64,000 nucleotides of DNA. It comes from Dastarcus helophoroides (Eukaryota > Arthropoda > Insecta > Coleoptera > Bothrideridae). This document shows positions 11,016 through 23,733 of this stretch, one piece after another. Under the pieces are notes generated by a model. That model worked only from the letters and a program-made list of their open reading frames with translations. It ran no database searches and had not been told where the DNA came from. Positions within the stretch are counted from its first letter, which is position 1; every line of letters begins with the position of its first letter. Both the position numbers and the translations under genes were made by a program. The DNA is taken from assembly GCA_028583605.1 (NCBI GenBank), contig CM053333.1, forward strand, positions 29,429,302 through 29,493,301, in the 5' to 3' direction.

Positions 11016-14000
11016 ACTATGATGATACAACTATGACGAGAAATAGTACGTAGAACATGCACAACTACTTCCAAGTAACCAGTGAAATCCCATTTTGGAT
11101 ACAAAGGCGGCGCCTTTTTAAATAAATATTTAAGGTAAGTCGTGAAAGGTAGATTACAGAATAATGTTCTAAAGAAATATTGATGTCAAAGAATACTTTG
11201 ACGTTTTGCTATATATTTAAATACTAGAAGTTTTTTTAAGGCAAATGAAAAAAAAATGTTTTTGATTGATGGGTTATTTTAAATAACAAGTCCATAAAAT
11301 TTTCTGCTGGAGTGCTAAATATTTTTTACCTCATTGACCTCTACACTTATTTGAAACACATTTAGACGTAATGTGCATTTCTTTCAAGCCATCAGGTTTT
11401 ATCGAAAGCAACCCCTTTGTGTTCTTGTCAATAAGAAAAGATATTTTTAGGTCAATATGCTCCTAACAACAATACATTAAACTCATTTTCCATAGAACTC
11501 TCAAACCTTTATTAATAAGTATTGACCCTTTCTTATGAAAGCTGTGATCGAATATCGGTCAGCTATATTTCACAAAAAAATCCTTTTAACAATACTTTGA
11601 AACAATAAGCTTTGTTTGCGGAGATACAATTTGTACTGGGTCTGTTTAAAAGTAAACTCGTGGGTAATGTGTTCGTCGATTTGTTAAAACCAGACAATAT
11701 CCAAATCCATTTATCTTCATTTTATTCAATATTAATCAATCACAATTAATAATCAATCAGTTGTCCAAATTTTATAATCCCATTATTATGATGAACGCCT
11801 GAGTTTTTGTAAACGCCTAATTAGATAATTTCTAAATTAGTTGCAAAAACCCTAATAATAAAAATTCGTTATGCATTAAATCTTTTATGTCGTGAGTTGA
11901 TGTCAAAACTGTCATCAATCCCATACGAAACATATATCTGCACAAATTCCGCTGAAACGAAATATATGGTGTAAAAGGCAAGACAAAATAATTGGACAGG
12001 GATTTCCTGTAATTATAAAGGAATATATCATAGTAAAGTTAATGAATGTCCACTTTATGAGGAATTAATACTAGCCAGGTGAATAACTGTCGGAATTCCG
12101 GCCTCGACCCAACATAGTTGCCAGCGTTGCGTTTCACAAGCTGTCCCCGAAGGTTTTGATTAAACCCAAGCTCTCGGATTACTTCAAGCATTATTCTTGT
12201 CAGTATCCGAATTAGTACAAGCTATTAAGACAATTACCAGCTAAATACTCAACCAAAAGTAATAGTTCATCAGTTGAATATGAATATGGAAGCGATGTCA
12301 TCTGTTAAACACAGTAAAACAATTCCCTTAACTTTATTAAAACATCAACCTCGGTGTATGTTTGCCGTCGAAGGATGTAAATCACAAATTTCTTAGCTTG
12401 TTCCCATAGGTAGGGTTGTTGCGTGTGCATAAATCACTGTTAAAGATAAGAAAAGAATTGATGTACTTCTTTTATTAAGACCGTAATTTAAAATGAGGTA
12501 AGGGAAAATTTCATTGCGGGGGCTCACCCTAAATATTTTCATTTCTTGCATAAATTTATAGCTTTGAGAGGATATTAAAATAAGGAACTTGCCAGGAAGA
12601 AAAGTACTATGACATTTTATACAACAATTCAGGGTTGAAAAATCCTAATCCGTTGAGGTTCTTTAAACAAAAATCGTGTGGATTTTCTTCTTTACCATAA
12701 TTTGCAAAATAGATGTTTCATTTGACTAAGAAATGATTTGAAAAATGTAAAAGTTATCGACTTAATAGCATTTTCTTTAAATTTAATTTCAGCTGTATTT
12801 CCTTTCATTGGTCATACATATTGGTTAATGATGCACAAAGTAAGATTTCTTGTCATGCTTCTATTTGTTGTTGCTGATTGTCATTTTGTGCATGAGCAAC
12901 AACAAAACAGATTCAAAATTAATTGCGACACCATTAGTTTAAGAAGTGCCTAAAAGATGTAAAGACTAAATAATACGACAAATTGGAGATGTGGTCTCCC
13001 ATAACGAAAATCCACCTAACATTAATAAAAAAAACAAATTTTTAAACGAAAATAAAAATTTCGAGAAAAATGAAATTTTAAATTTAGACAGTAAATTTCG
13101 AGAAAAACACTTGATTTATTTATTTTTTCTGTTTATTTATTATTTAGGGGAAACACTCCAAATTATAAAGACATTGTTTTATTTATAATTTCCTGATATG
13201 TTAGTGGAGAAGTCTGAAGCTCAAATATCGAAATTTCAGTTTAATCTTAAAATTTCAATTTCCAAAAAAAATTTCGACTTTTCGGAAACAACTCAACATT
13301 TTTTTAATAAGAATTCATAAAATTTCAAACTATAAGAAAATACTCAACGTTAAAACATTTTATTTGGAGATTTTAAACTTTTTCTGGAATTTCTAGTTTT
13401 TTGGAATTTGAGATTTTGAGAATTTAAATTTTTTATCCAAAATTTTAATTTTTTGACAAAATAATTCAAATAGAAAAATTTGGGAAAAACTAAGGGTTTT
13501 TGGAAACAAATAAAAAAATTCTAAAATATTCAAAATACCGTAAGAAAATTTAAAAATGTAAAATTGGAAATTTTATTTTGAAACCTAAAATTTTAGCATT
13601 TGGAAAATAATCAAATTTTTTCAACAATTTTTAAGTTTTTCTCAAATTCTGAATTTTTGGTTTTGAATTAGTCTAATGTTTTTACTTAAGTTTAAACTTC
13701 AGAGTCAACTGTTTCGGCTTTAAATTTAAACTTTCAACTTTGTTTCAGAAATTTTTTAAAAAACTGTTTCTGAAATTTAAAGTCAACATTTAAGCTTTGC
13801 AGATTAAAATTTCAAATTTTAATAATAATTCGAAATTGAGTTTAGCGAAGAAAAATTTTACGATTAAAGTCAAAATGTTGCGATTTTTAAAAGATATTTA
13901 ACAAGCGTTTAATTCTTGTGGCTACATGTAAATAAAAATCAGACACCAGTCGTAGGTATAAAACCTATACGCAGAGGATACTAACTTATGATTGAGTCAC

Positions 14001-14254
14001 AAAAAAGTTAGGTTTTTGAAGTTTTACAATTTAATTTTGCAAGAAAGTTTAATAGTAACATAAATTTTACGATCTAGAAAGTTTAGGAAGTTTAGCTGTG
14101 CATAAAATAATAAACTTCAATTACAGCAAGTTGGCGTCACATCCTATTTATCTGAACTGTTTTAGAAACAACCCGAACTCTAATTAAGTTAATTGCAAAT
14201 CGATGAGCGCCATGATTGGGGTTACGAAAATTTTAATAACACATTTTCATTTGC
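11016..14254. other. AT-rich spacer, nothing recognised
   Basis: No supported gene. A long degenerate AAATTTCGA-type low-complexity block occupies about 13010-13900. The open frames at 12738-12953 and 12991-13188 lie in or beside it and show no motif. Confidence 0.5.
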
Positions 14255-14559
14255 ATGTACCTAAAATATCCGATTACTGTTCAAATTTTGTTTGCTCAAA
14301 GCAGTGTTAAGGTAAACGCACATTTGTCGGCACGGTACGGACGCCACTCGACGGATTTTATTATAGGGTATCGCACATATACACCGCCAGAGCCGGCAGA
14401 TTTAAAGCAGGCATCGGACACTATCAAAGGGAAGACTTGCAAATCTATAAATGACCAAATATTTGTAAATTGTTTATACCTGGTCATTAGCACGGTAAAG
14501 CTCTGTAGCTCTTACAGATTCTTCGCTCACAAAAATCTTTTTAACACGAAGCTACATTT

Positions 14560-15012
14560 GCAACAAGTACATCCTGGTAGCTATGGATTATTTCAGTAAA
14601 TGGCCTGAAGCTTACTCCATCCCGAACCAGGAAGCTACCACAGTCGCAAAGGTTCTTGTGGACAACTTCATCTGTCGATTTGATGTTCCCTTGGAACTAC
14701 ACTCGGACCAAGCGAGGAACTCCACAAATCGGGGTCTTCCAAGAGGTGTGCCGTCTTCTTAGAATAAAGAAAACTCGAACAACACCTCTTCATCCACAGT
14801 CTGATGGAATGGTGGAAAGATTTAACAGAACCTTGGAGGAACATCTATCGAAGGCCGTTTCCAAGCATCAGACAGACTGGGACCGACATGTATCACTGTT
14901 TCTAATGGCCTATCGCACGGCAACTCATAAAACTACAGGTCAGACTCCGGCAAAAGTGATCTTCGGGAGGGAAATGCTGCTTCCGTGTGACGTGGTGGCC
15001 GACCGATATTGA
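14560..15012 (+). pseudogene. Ty3/gypsy integrase fragment
   Basis: The integrase would insert retrotransposon cDNA. The core is visible in two frames: YILVAMDYFSKWPEAYSIP (about 14569-14626), then after a shift HSDQ, followed from 14656 by the frame with QIGVFQEVCRLL, HPQSDGMVERFNRTLEEHL and MAYRTATHKTTGQTPAKVIF. The last part holds the third catalytic glutamate in VERFNRTL, the second aspartate is in HSDQ, and the first is in AMDYFSKW. The N-terminal zinc-binding HHCC part is not visible. After PCDVVADRY the frame stops and AT-rich sequence leads straight into a gag start, an order that cannot come from one intact element. The frame upstream (14255-14599) is not recognised. Confidence 0.88.
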
Positions 15013-15067
15013 AAAAGTAATTTTTAATTGAATGATATAATTAAATTGTATTTAAATTTAATTTAGA

Positions 15068-16080
15068 ATGGAGTCAAAGGTAATTTATACGAATCAAGTA
15101 TGAACAGAATGCAAACTATAGAACATCTAATCCAATTAGTAGGAATGAAAAAAGATGTGGAAAAATTCCGGGAAGAAATTGGAGAAGTAAAAGAATAATT
15201 AAATAACAAGCTTCTTGATTTGGACAATGCAACACAGAAAAAGATCAACAACATCGAAAATGCCATCAAGAAGTTGCTAAGTGGTCAAGTTACATAACAT
15301 GAATCCAAAAGTGTATTAGCTATTTCTTCCCAAAAAGTAAAACCTCCGACCTATGATGGAAAACATCCTTCCAGACCTACATAAAACAGTTCGAAGCTGT
15401 TACTAAGGTCAATCGGTAGACGGAGGACGAAAAGACGACTTCATTGGTGATATCCCTGCGCGGAGAAGCTCTGGAACGACTCCGAATTCTATCTGGTCAT
15501 GAACAACCTAACTATGAAGATCTAGTTAGTGCTTTAGAGCTGAGATTTGGAGACATTTACAGCAACTCGCCCAATTGCAACTACTGAGAAAGTAGAAAAC
15601 TAATGAAACTGCAAGAATTCGAGGCTGATGTAAAAAAACTGGCATATGTCGCCTATCCAACAGCACCAACCGACTTTCTGGAACTTTACACAGCTTGAAT
15701 TTTTATGAAAGGAATAAGAGACCCAGAAATCGAGAGACTGATATGTCTGTCAAATTTCCGAACATCGAGAGAGGCGCTTTGGAGGTTGAAGCTGCTTACA
15801 AGGTTTCAGAGCCAGAAGCGTCACGGAAAATAAGGAAGGCCGATATCAAAGAGGCCACAATGGCCCTGATCTCTCGAACATTATAAGCGCTAACATGAAA
15901 GAAACAAACGCGAACATAAGCGCTAACATGAAGGAAACGAACGATAACATAAGCGTTAGCATGAAGAAAATGAACGCGAGCATCGAAGAATTGCTAAGAG
16001 CTCTTGAAGGTAGATCCAGCGCAGAAGCTTAACATGTTACAATTGTGGCAACCCAGGGCACGTCAAGAAGGACTGCAGAT
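15068..16080 (+). pseudogene. Ty3/gypsy gag pseudogene with CCHC zinc knuckle
   Basis: Gag forms the particle of the retrotransposon. The start is taken as the ATG at 15068, just after AT-rich leader. Several frames are needed. An N-terminal coiled-coil-like part (15100-15296) is followed by a capsid-like region with PPTYDGK, LVISLRGEALERLRIL and LVSALELRFGDIY, then FMKGIRDPEIERLI. The nucleocapsid end has a clean zinc knuckle, CYNCGNPGHVKKDC, at 16035-16076, with C-x2-C-x4-H-x4-C spacing. Between capsid and knuckle lies an 11-residue tandem repeat (15885-15987). Stops at about 15133, 15198 and 15585 and frameshifts show it is dead. Confidence 0.87.
15885..15987 (+). repeat. 33-bp tandem repeat inside gag
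   Basis: Three imperfect 33-bp units starting with ataagcgctaacatgaa are in frame and encode NISANMKETNA-like 11-residue repeats. An 11-residue period fits a coiled-coil spacer before the zinc knuckle. The unit boundaries are clear by eye. Confidence 0.7.
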
Positions 16081-16129
16081 AACCCCCAAGAAGACGACAA
16101 GCTCCACAGTAAGAAAACAACACGGCGAG

Positions 16130-16440
16130 AAGAGGACTCACTGGCTAACGTCGAGAAAGCAGCCCCCAAAACTCTTCCTATCAAACAGATAACAAGGACC
16201 AAGGAGGGTTTGGTGGTGGAAACCAGCGTAAATGGAGGAAATGTACAGGCAAAAGTGGATACACGAGAGACATTTACTCGGGCAGGCGAGACTCAAGCAA
16301 TCCGTGACTGGCCAAGACCAAAGATAAACATGAATTGAGGAGGTTCCTGGGGTTGGGCACCTATTACAGAAGATTTATAGAAGGTTTTGCCATCATCGCT
16401 ACGCCGTTACACAGACTAACAGAAGTAACCTCAGAACCAA
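16130..16440 (+). pseudogene. Ty3/gypsy protease start fused to RT end by deletion
   Basis: The frame starting at 16045 contains LVVETSVNGGNVQAKVDT, the beginning of a retropepsin ending in the catalytic DT(G) region at about 16257. The next residue is R in place of G, and within a few codons the sequence jumps to RDWPRPK and, after a frameshift, to RRFLGLGTYYRRFIEGF and ATPLHRLTE, the end of the reverse transcriptase palm/thumb of gypsy elements. The rest of protease, most of RT and RNase H are missing. A large internal deletion between protease and RT explains it. LTR-like sequence follows at 16480. Confidence 0.8.
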
Positions 16441-16479
16441 GATGAAAGTGATACACCTCAATAGACTGTGCAAATATAG

Positions 16480-16694
16480 TGGCGAAGTGACTGATTTGAA
16501 TTGATCGGGACGAACCCGAAATGGGATCTATAAAATACGGCGGTCCGGTCAGCTTTTCCTCAGTTAGTCAATGAATATGGTAGATAATTAAGCAGTGTTA
16601 AGTGAATTACAATTGTAGTGTTCCGGTATCAGTTTGGAAATAAAGTGGTTACAATTGACGGCGTATTAATTATTCGAACCGATAACGCGCAACA
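16480..16694 (+). mobile_element. partial LTR of the gypsy family
   Basis: It has a TATA-like tataaaatacgg at 16529-16540, AATAAAGTGG near 16640 and the terminal tract cgaaccgataacgcgcaaca ending in CA at 16694. The last 150 bp match the minus-strand sequence of the solo LTR at 54995-55319 closely: the AGTGTTCC block, GTTTGGAAATAAAGTGG, and a CGATAACG...CAACA end. This ties the coding remnants at 14.6-16.4 kb to the solo LTR family. The 5' part of the LTR is missing. Confidence 0.72.
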
Positions 16695-19179
16695 ATATTT
16701 ATCGATGTATTGAAACATATCGATATATGTTTTTCATTATATCAAATGGATACCGTATCCGATGTTTCAAAATTCTATGAACCCCTACATTGTTAGGTAA
16801 AATAAATTCCTTTGTATTTTATTTCATCGCAATCAAACCGAACAATATATACTTTTGGTGTGTTTTTGACTCTAGCAGTATCGATAGTACCACCTTTATT
16901 TGAGAGAGAAGAATTTATACAAATTTAGTTTTTTTTTTAATTTTGAATTCCTTCGAGCAATTTATTTTTGGAAATTGGAAGTTTCTCTAGAAATTTGCAC
17001 CTATTCCTCAAATTTTAGTAATTAAAAGGAAACCTAATATTTGAATTCTATTTTTGTAAGTTAGCAAGCGCTGTTTTAATATGCGTCGCATTCGTGGCAA
17101 TATTAAATTTAGAAAATTAGAAAAAATAGTTTTTGGTGAACAGAAATCCTAATATTTCCTATTTTGAAATCATAGATAAGCACATCAATTTTATTTAAAT
17201 ATGCAGTAGTAGATACGTATAAATAACCTATACTTCAGAGAAGAAGAAGAAGCCAAATTGGTTACATTAAATATCTAGTAAATGCTCTATTTTTTAATGG
17301 TCCTATACACTTGGTATTTATGTGGTTAAATATAATATATTAGGAAATACATTCAAGGTGATAATGAGGTAATAAGCATAGGCCACTTTAAATACAAGCT
17401 TGTACCACCTCAGAGACTAAATGTCTAGTGCTAGTGCTAGTGCTCACCTACGTATTGCAGGGAACACCTGTGTGAAATGTTTTAATCCTAGACCCATCCG
17501 TTTAGGCTGCGCGTTGTCTGACAGTAAATGCTTAAATATCTATTAATTGGCAAAGTGAATTGTTCCGGTGACCATTGTTCCTTGTAGTTTTAAAAATTTC
17601 GGGCAGCAAAGTAATTCCATCGTTAAGGGTATCACTATAAAAGACATTTTCCATATTTTCTATTACGCATTGATCAATTTATCATGCATTCATTACTCAT
17701 TCCATGAGCGTAAACAAACCATCTAAGTTTGCCGTTGGCTCCAGTTCAACTGTTATCAATAACCTCAAGTCACCCCTTTATCCCCACAGATCTCTTCTAT
17801 CAATTTCAGCGTCACACCGGCCGTCGCTTCTGATCGAGAAATGCGTTCCCTTATTTTAAAAGTTAGCCAAGTTTCATTCATTTGTATTTAAATATTACCA
17901 TTAGGCTCAAATTCGCAGCTGCAATACCCAAAATGTAAAATCTAAGGCTAGGTGCCGCTAAACAAATTAAAATACTCCTCAGGATTTCATCCTTTTATTC
18001 TTGTAGATACCCAAACATTACGGCAAGAGTAAGGGCCAATAGGAACAATTTGATTTTTCTTTTAGCTTTGATGTTCGTTGCTTGTATCTAAGCATATTTT
18101 GCTTTTTCTAAGCGGCTCCTTTACGCCACACGTATTTATACGTAGTCCTGCTGCATTTTAAGTGCTTTTCCCATTGTCACGCATATATACTTATAGGTTT
18201 ATGCTTAAAAGTTGGCTGTAAAAATAACCTTTACAGTGTATAATATCTACTTAGTAAGGTTGCAATTATTGACTGAATAATTGTATAAAAATTCATGGGA
18301 TTCCATAAAATGCTAAAGACAAAGGTAACATTTTTTTCAAATGAACATTATTTTATAACTTTAACCAAGGACAGATTTAGCTTGTCGGGGCCCGCTGCAT
18401 CTTGTGGAGACCCCTATAAAAACTTAAAATCTTCCATGGGTTGGTCATATTATTTTTAACCAGAATTACAAAAGTCAACGTTTTCGACGGTTAGAAAAAA
18501 ATATTTTGTAATAAAATGGGGGGTTAATTGGATAGTAGAAAAATCGAGCGAAGTATCATTGGGAAGATCTTTAAATATTTTTTTATAATTTTCGGTCCAG
18601 TGGTCATTCCTTTCACTTTAAAATCGATTATCTCGATAAATATCTATGTCAGCGTCATAAAGCGTCAGATCGACGATGAAAAAAAAACGAAATTATATTT
18701 AAAATGTTTAACCATGACAATTATCAAGAAAGATAAGTTTTTAAAAATCAAAACTGACCTATTCAAGGATTTTTTTACAAATTTAGCGTTTTAATTTTAT
18801 CTACATAGTTTCATACTTGTTACTTCCACTGTATGATTTACTGAATTAATTTTATTTAACTATTTGGCAGTCAATTACCTAGAAATAAAATTTAAGATGT
18901 TTCTTAACATCGATGTTAAAAGTTTAGATTTTATAAAAAACAATAAAATTCAAAAACTTATTATTGTTTAAATTTCTCAAAGTTCGTATAAAAAATCCAG
19001 GATATTGTAATATCATAATTTTGTTTATTTTAAGTTGCTTTCGAGATGACCCTATTTGAGTAACTCAAAAAAAATCACTTTTTTCCAAAATTTTGGATTT
19101 TTCCAGGAATTTTGAGTTTTTTTAACTTTTTTTTTCGTAAACTTAGATTTTAACCACAAAAAGCTTACTTTAATTTCCG
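16695..19179. other. AT-rich spacer, nothing recognised
   Basis: No supported gene or repeat beyond low-complexity AT tracts. The open frame at 18528-18794 is lysine/isoleucine-rich, as AT-rich noncoding DNA often reads, and shows no motif. Confidence 0.5.
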
Positions 19180-21255
19180 TCTTCTTTCGGTGCTGTACCC
19201 GTGTTCATGCGTGGGCTATCTCCATGACAACTTCATTGAATCATTCTCTATCTTTCGCAACTCTGAACAGTTGCTCTACTCCCAGTCTGGTTCAATTTCT
19301 GATGTTTCGTAGCCACTATAGCTTTTTGCGGCCTATTTATTTTCTGCACTCAACTTTTCCCTGGATGATCAGGTGGGGAATGTGGTATTTGGTACCTCGT
19401 GTTAAATGACCAAAATAGCTAACCTTTCTTGTTTTTATGGTGCTCAGGAGTTCCCGAACTTTATCTAGCTGTCTGAGAGCTTCTTCATTACTAATATGTG
19501 TAGTCCAAGAGATTTTGAAAATTCACCAATAACACCACATTTCGAAGGCCTCTATCCTATTCATAGTGTCAATTTTAAGCGTCTATGTCTCACATCCGTA
19601 CAGAAAAATGCTGCTCCATATGTAACAGCGAAGCGTTCTTAGCCGCGTTTGAACTGCGAGGTTTCTATTGGTAAGACTGGATTTCCATTTACTAAACGCC
19701 CTACATGCCATTTCAATCCTTGTTTTTACCTCGTCGGCACATGTTATTTCGTTGTTTAGGCAACTATCCAACAATTTTAAATGTGACACTAGCTTGATGC
19801 TATGTCCGTTGATTGTGTTTATTTTACCCACCGCCATCAATTTCGTTTTTTTTTGATGTTTATATTAATACCTCATCTTCGTCATGCACTCTAGCCAGCA
19901 GTATGTGCAAGTCATTCATGGATTCTGCAATGATGGCAGTGTCATCTGCGTATCTTATGTTGATTTAATTTTGCCTCCGATCTTTGCACCCTCTGTTCTG
20001 CCATATAAAGCCTCGTGAAATATGTTCTCAGAGTAAAGGTTGAATAACATGGGTGACATAACACACCCTTGTCTTACGTCTTATTGGTATTTTACCTGTA
20101 ACGCTGTCATCTCGCTTAACTGCAGCTGTCTGGTTATAATACAGATTTATCAGAAGACGTATAGCATAATACTCTACATTACATGATTTTAGCCATTGGA
20201 TCGAATGCTTTTTTGAAGTCAATAAAGCAGACATAGATACTTTTTGAAATTTACAGCTCTTTTGTAATACTGTTCTCATGCAAAATAGGGTTTCGCGTGT
20301 GTGCGCAGTCCGCTACGAAATCCAAATTGTTCGTTACCAATGTCATCACATATAGCATATATTCTATTAAGTAGTATCTTTAAGAGTATTTTTAAAATAT
20401 GACTCAATAAGCTTATCAGTTGGAAGTCATTACACGTACTTGCTTTATTGGTTTTGGGTAAGGCAATGAAAATCGATTTCTGCCAGTCGCCAGGCAGTAT
20501 TCCGCTTTGGTAGACTTGGTTGAAGAATGTTGTTAGTACAGTTACGCTTTCGTCATCGCCAACTCAGAAAAATTTCATTGGGTTCAGGAGTTTTTCTTGC
20601 TCTTGATTGGTGTATAGCTTTTTGAACTTCGGATTTGAAAATGTTTGGACCGTGTTTTGCCTTATAATCAGCTAATAGACTCGCTGGCGCTTCCCGGGTT
20701 TCGTCTTCAAAGAGTTGTTGCCACTCATTACTTCGATCTTTCGTTGTTAGTAATGCCTTTTCGCTATTATTATACAGCACTGTTGTGTATTTCTTCTTTT
20801 GTATATGCCAGAATGTTCTTTTAGCTTTTTATGTAAATTAAAATCGTCGTGAATAAACTAAAGATGTTCGATTTCTTTGCAGGATTCTTGAAGCCATATT
20901 TCCTTTGCTTTTTTAATTTTTTTGCAAATTATACGTATTGTATTTGATTGTTGTTCTTGTGTTTTTTTTTCTTCATAAGATTTAATATGTCTTATGTTAT
21001 CCATTCCTTTTTTTCTTTTATTCTTTTAGGTTTTAATAACTGCTGTATTCTCTCATTTCTTAACGAAGCTTTAATATCTCGCCAGTTTTCTTCCACGCTT
21101 TTGTTTTTAATGGACAATGATTGTATGTACATTACCATTTATTTTCTGTGCTAATTCTTTTATGATTTCAGGTTTCTTTGATACCTGTTTGTGTATTCGT
21201 GAGGTCTTCGTTGGTTGTTTCCTCTTTTTAAGCTTTACATTTATTGCTGAGCAAA
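19180..21255 (-). pseudogene. RTE-like LINE, endonuclease-RT polyprotein remnant
   Basis: A ~2.1-kb minus-strand relic of a non-LTR retrotransposon. Reading 5' to 3': a linker between endonuclease and RT (about 20900-21250) with KSVEENWRDIKASLRNERIQ and KEKKEW; then LHKKLKEHSGIYKR and ALLTTKDRSNEWQQLFEDE (20553-20830), with a KTPEPNEI box; then the RT core with FKKAFDS-type residues, YAIRLLINLYYNQTAAVK and a decayed RQGC box (20028-20279); then EVKTRIEMACRAFSKWKSSL and LRTLRCYIWSSIFLYGCET (19583-19840); and finally KISWTTHISNEEALRQL and GHLTRGTKYHIPHLI (19230-19540). There are many stops and frameshifts. The 5' endonuclease is missing. The clade assignment follows resemblance to arthropod proteins usually called endonuclease-reverse transcriptase; it is not proven. 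Confidence 0.85.
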
Positions 21256-21783
21256 GCTCAATTTTTTTATATAAATATTTGGACCTTCATCTCCAAATTT
21301 TTTCATTTAACAGAACTCAAAGTTTTAAGTAATTGTGGAAATAATAGTTCAAGCTCCAAATTTCAAAAAACATCATTTTTTTAATAAATTTCGAAAACAA
21401 AATCTAAACTGATATAATAAAATTAAATTTTGGAATCGGAGATTCGGAATTTAAGAAAAAGTAAATATTTTAAAAACTTGCATTTTTCTCTAAATATTAA
21501 AATTTTCCGCCTTACACTCAAGATTTCTAAATTTTCAATTTTTATTTCAAAGTTTCCAATAATTTTGATTTTTCCAAAAATGTCCAGTTTTTCCAAATCT
21601 TCTATATCTAGTTTTTATAAATAAAAATTTCTTTAGGCCCGCTGAGGGACGTTTGATAGGGGGGAAATTTATGATTTGGGCTAACTATTACGCTAATTCT
21701 CGTTACCAACATGCCCTAATATTAACAGTAATATGTAGTATGTATGTAGTATTATGACTCGTAATAGAATGAAAAAAATGATC
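21256..21783. other. AT-rich spacer with AAATTTCG-type block
   Basis: No gene. From 21330 to 21620 the sequence is the same kind of degenerate AAATTT/TTTCGAA low-complexity DNA seen in several other intervals. The open frame at 21430-21624 is an artefact of it. Confidence 0.5.
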
Positions 21784-21850
21784 GGTAACCGTATTCAAAC
21801 TCCGATCTACCACGGAACAGGCCACCGTTCTACTCATTAAGCCATACACC
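21784..21850 (-). ncRNA. tRNA-like sequence (SINE head or tRNA relic)
   Basis: On the minus strand a 67-nt stretch begins GGTGTATGGCTTAATGAG, close to a pol III A box, and has a B-box-like GAGTTTGAATAC near its end, closing with GGTTACC. Spacing is tRNA-like, but the stems are imperfect and no clear anticodon arm folds. A tRNA-derived SINE head or pseudogene is more likely than a functional tRNA. Confidence 0.3.
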
Positions 21851-23293
21851 TATGCAAACGAGAAGCTAAACTCCCTTGATAACCTATCCTTACTCCAACA
21901 AAATGTAAGTTAAAGTATGGAAAATGTGTATATTTCATCCTTATTTTCTCCGTAAGCAAAAATTGACTATATTAGAAAAGAAAAAACTGGCAAATTTCGG
22001 ACAGGCATCAAATCTAATCGAAATGCGGCGTGTGAGATTAAAACAGAAATCTCCTTCCCACACTATTGCGCGAAACTACAATTTAACGTCTCTATGTACC
22101 TCATATTCCAGCTAGTGACTTTAACTTTTTCCTTGCTACCAACTTATTAATGTTTTTATTTACATTTTTGATATGTCAACTATTTCACCCCCTCAGAGGC
22201 TTCCTACAATAAATCCTTTATGCAGCAATTAACTTTAGTGCCACGTCTGCTATTTTCGAAGATCTATTAAATTAGATATTTAAATCCTAAAAGAGTATTC
22301 CTTTTTAACTATTGCAGTTACTTATTGCAAAGTAATGTATCTTAATCATGAGAGCAGAATATGTGCAAACGAAAGACAAGCTTGATATAAAATTATATCG
22401 AGTTTAGAAGCGATTGTCAATTTTAAACCGTCAACAGCACACCTCAAACAATTCCAAAGTGATTGAATGAATCCGTATGTAGATATGTTATGTTCTGAAA
22501 ATCATTTCGACGTACTCAGCAGAAAACATCTTTCACAACCGTCATGACGTTCTGTCCTGCTTTTCCATCCATTCCCTCGAAATAAATTAATTTGCAGTCG
22601 ACACGAAAACGAAAAAGTATCAATCCATGTGATGAAAAAGTTATGATATACTTGAGAAACTTTATTAGGTTGGAAAATTAAGAAACAAATACTACAAGAA
22701 ATGATTCAAGAAAATACAGTTTTACTTGCCGTAATCTTAAGACAGTCATTATAAAGAAATGTAGACTCGAGTTTTCTGCGAGAAGTAGTTTTGTAAGTCC
22801 GACCCCAACACATTGATTGTTTCCAAGCCATATAGCCAACAACTGGGATGCATGAAATACTTTTTGCAACTGTAAATGTTGCCTTGCTTGGGCCATTTTA
22901 CCAGCTGTTTTATTTGTTTTAAATGCCTTTTGTTCAAATCTTACTTTATTTCAGCTCTTTACCAGAAATAATTACGACCTAAGGAATACATATACGTACA
23001 AAGAATATCTTTATTTAAAACCATTTTATCAGCATTTCTGGTGTTAATAGTGTTAAGCTTCTGTTTTAATTTTTAAGATTGCATCTTGTTGTCCTTTTAA
23101 CAAAGAAATAGGATTAATTGCTTTTTTTTGAGTGTTTTTATTAAAACTTGTCGAGTATGACTTTACTAAGATTTGTAGTTATAATCGCGTTTATCTTTTT
23201 TTTAAGGGAAAACTCCTTTAGGCGCATGAGAAATTTTTTAAGGGAAGTAAACCTACGGTTTCACGTTGGTTTAAAATTCAAAAATGCCTAACT
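21851..23293. other. spacer, nothing recognised
   Basis: No motif seen in any frame. The overlapping minus-strand open frames at 22678-22937 resemble nothing I know. Confidence 0.45.
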
Positions 23294-23363
23294 GGTAACG
23301 GGGTTGGAGTTCGCAACCTCTCAAGCGAAAGGAGCAAACCTAACCAACTAAGCTATACTGTCC
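23294..23363 (-). ncRNA. tRNA-like sequence (SINE head or tRNA relic)
   Basis: The minus strand reads TATAGCTTAGTTGGTTAGG, a good A box (TAGCTTAGTTGG), then a hairpin-prone middle and GGTTGCGAACTCC with a GGTTG/CAACC stem around a 7-nt loop like a T arm. It ends in CGTTACC, as does the candidate at 21784. The acceptor stem does not close well, so I do not call it a tRNA gene. Confidence 0.4.
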
Positions 23364-23733
23364 TAGAAAAGTTCGCTTTTAAATTGTGTCTTAAGCCTAT
23401 TATCTATACGCCTACTCTAAGTTAAATCGACTATTGTGTATTGTTTAAATTGTGTGTTAGTTTAATTCTTATATTAATTTTTAAACGTAGAATCACTGCC
23501 CAGTACAACAACAAGTAAACAAGAGTAAACATGCATATCTCACGACAAGGAGGTTTGACGAGTTTTGTTATATTTCACCGGAGATTAATTAAAAGTAGAA
23601 TTTTATATTTAAAGAAAAATTGATGGCCCGAACTAGATCTTTGGATTTTTTATATAAAAATGTGTGGTACCGCTGTACTCTTTAAATTACAGGACATTTC
23701 TTTACAAATACAAATTTATCAAATTAGAGTCGC

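Noticed and set aside
14296..14493. Possible gene on the minus strand before the integrase
   Set aside because: No motif, and it overlaps an equally unsupported plus-strand frame.
22678..22937. Pair of overlapping minus-strand frames as a small gene
   Set aside because: No motif or repeat evidence; overlapping registers suggest chance.
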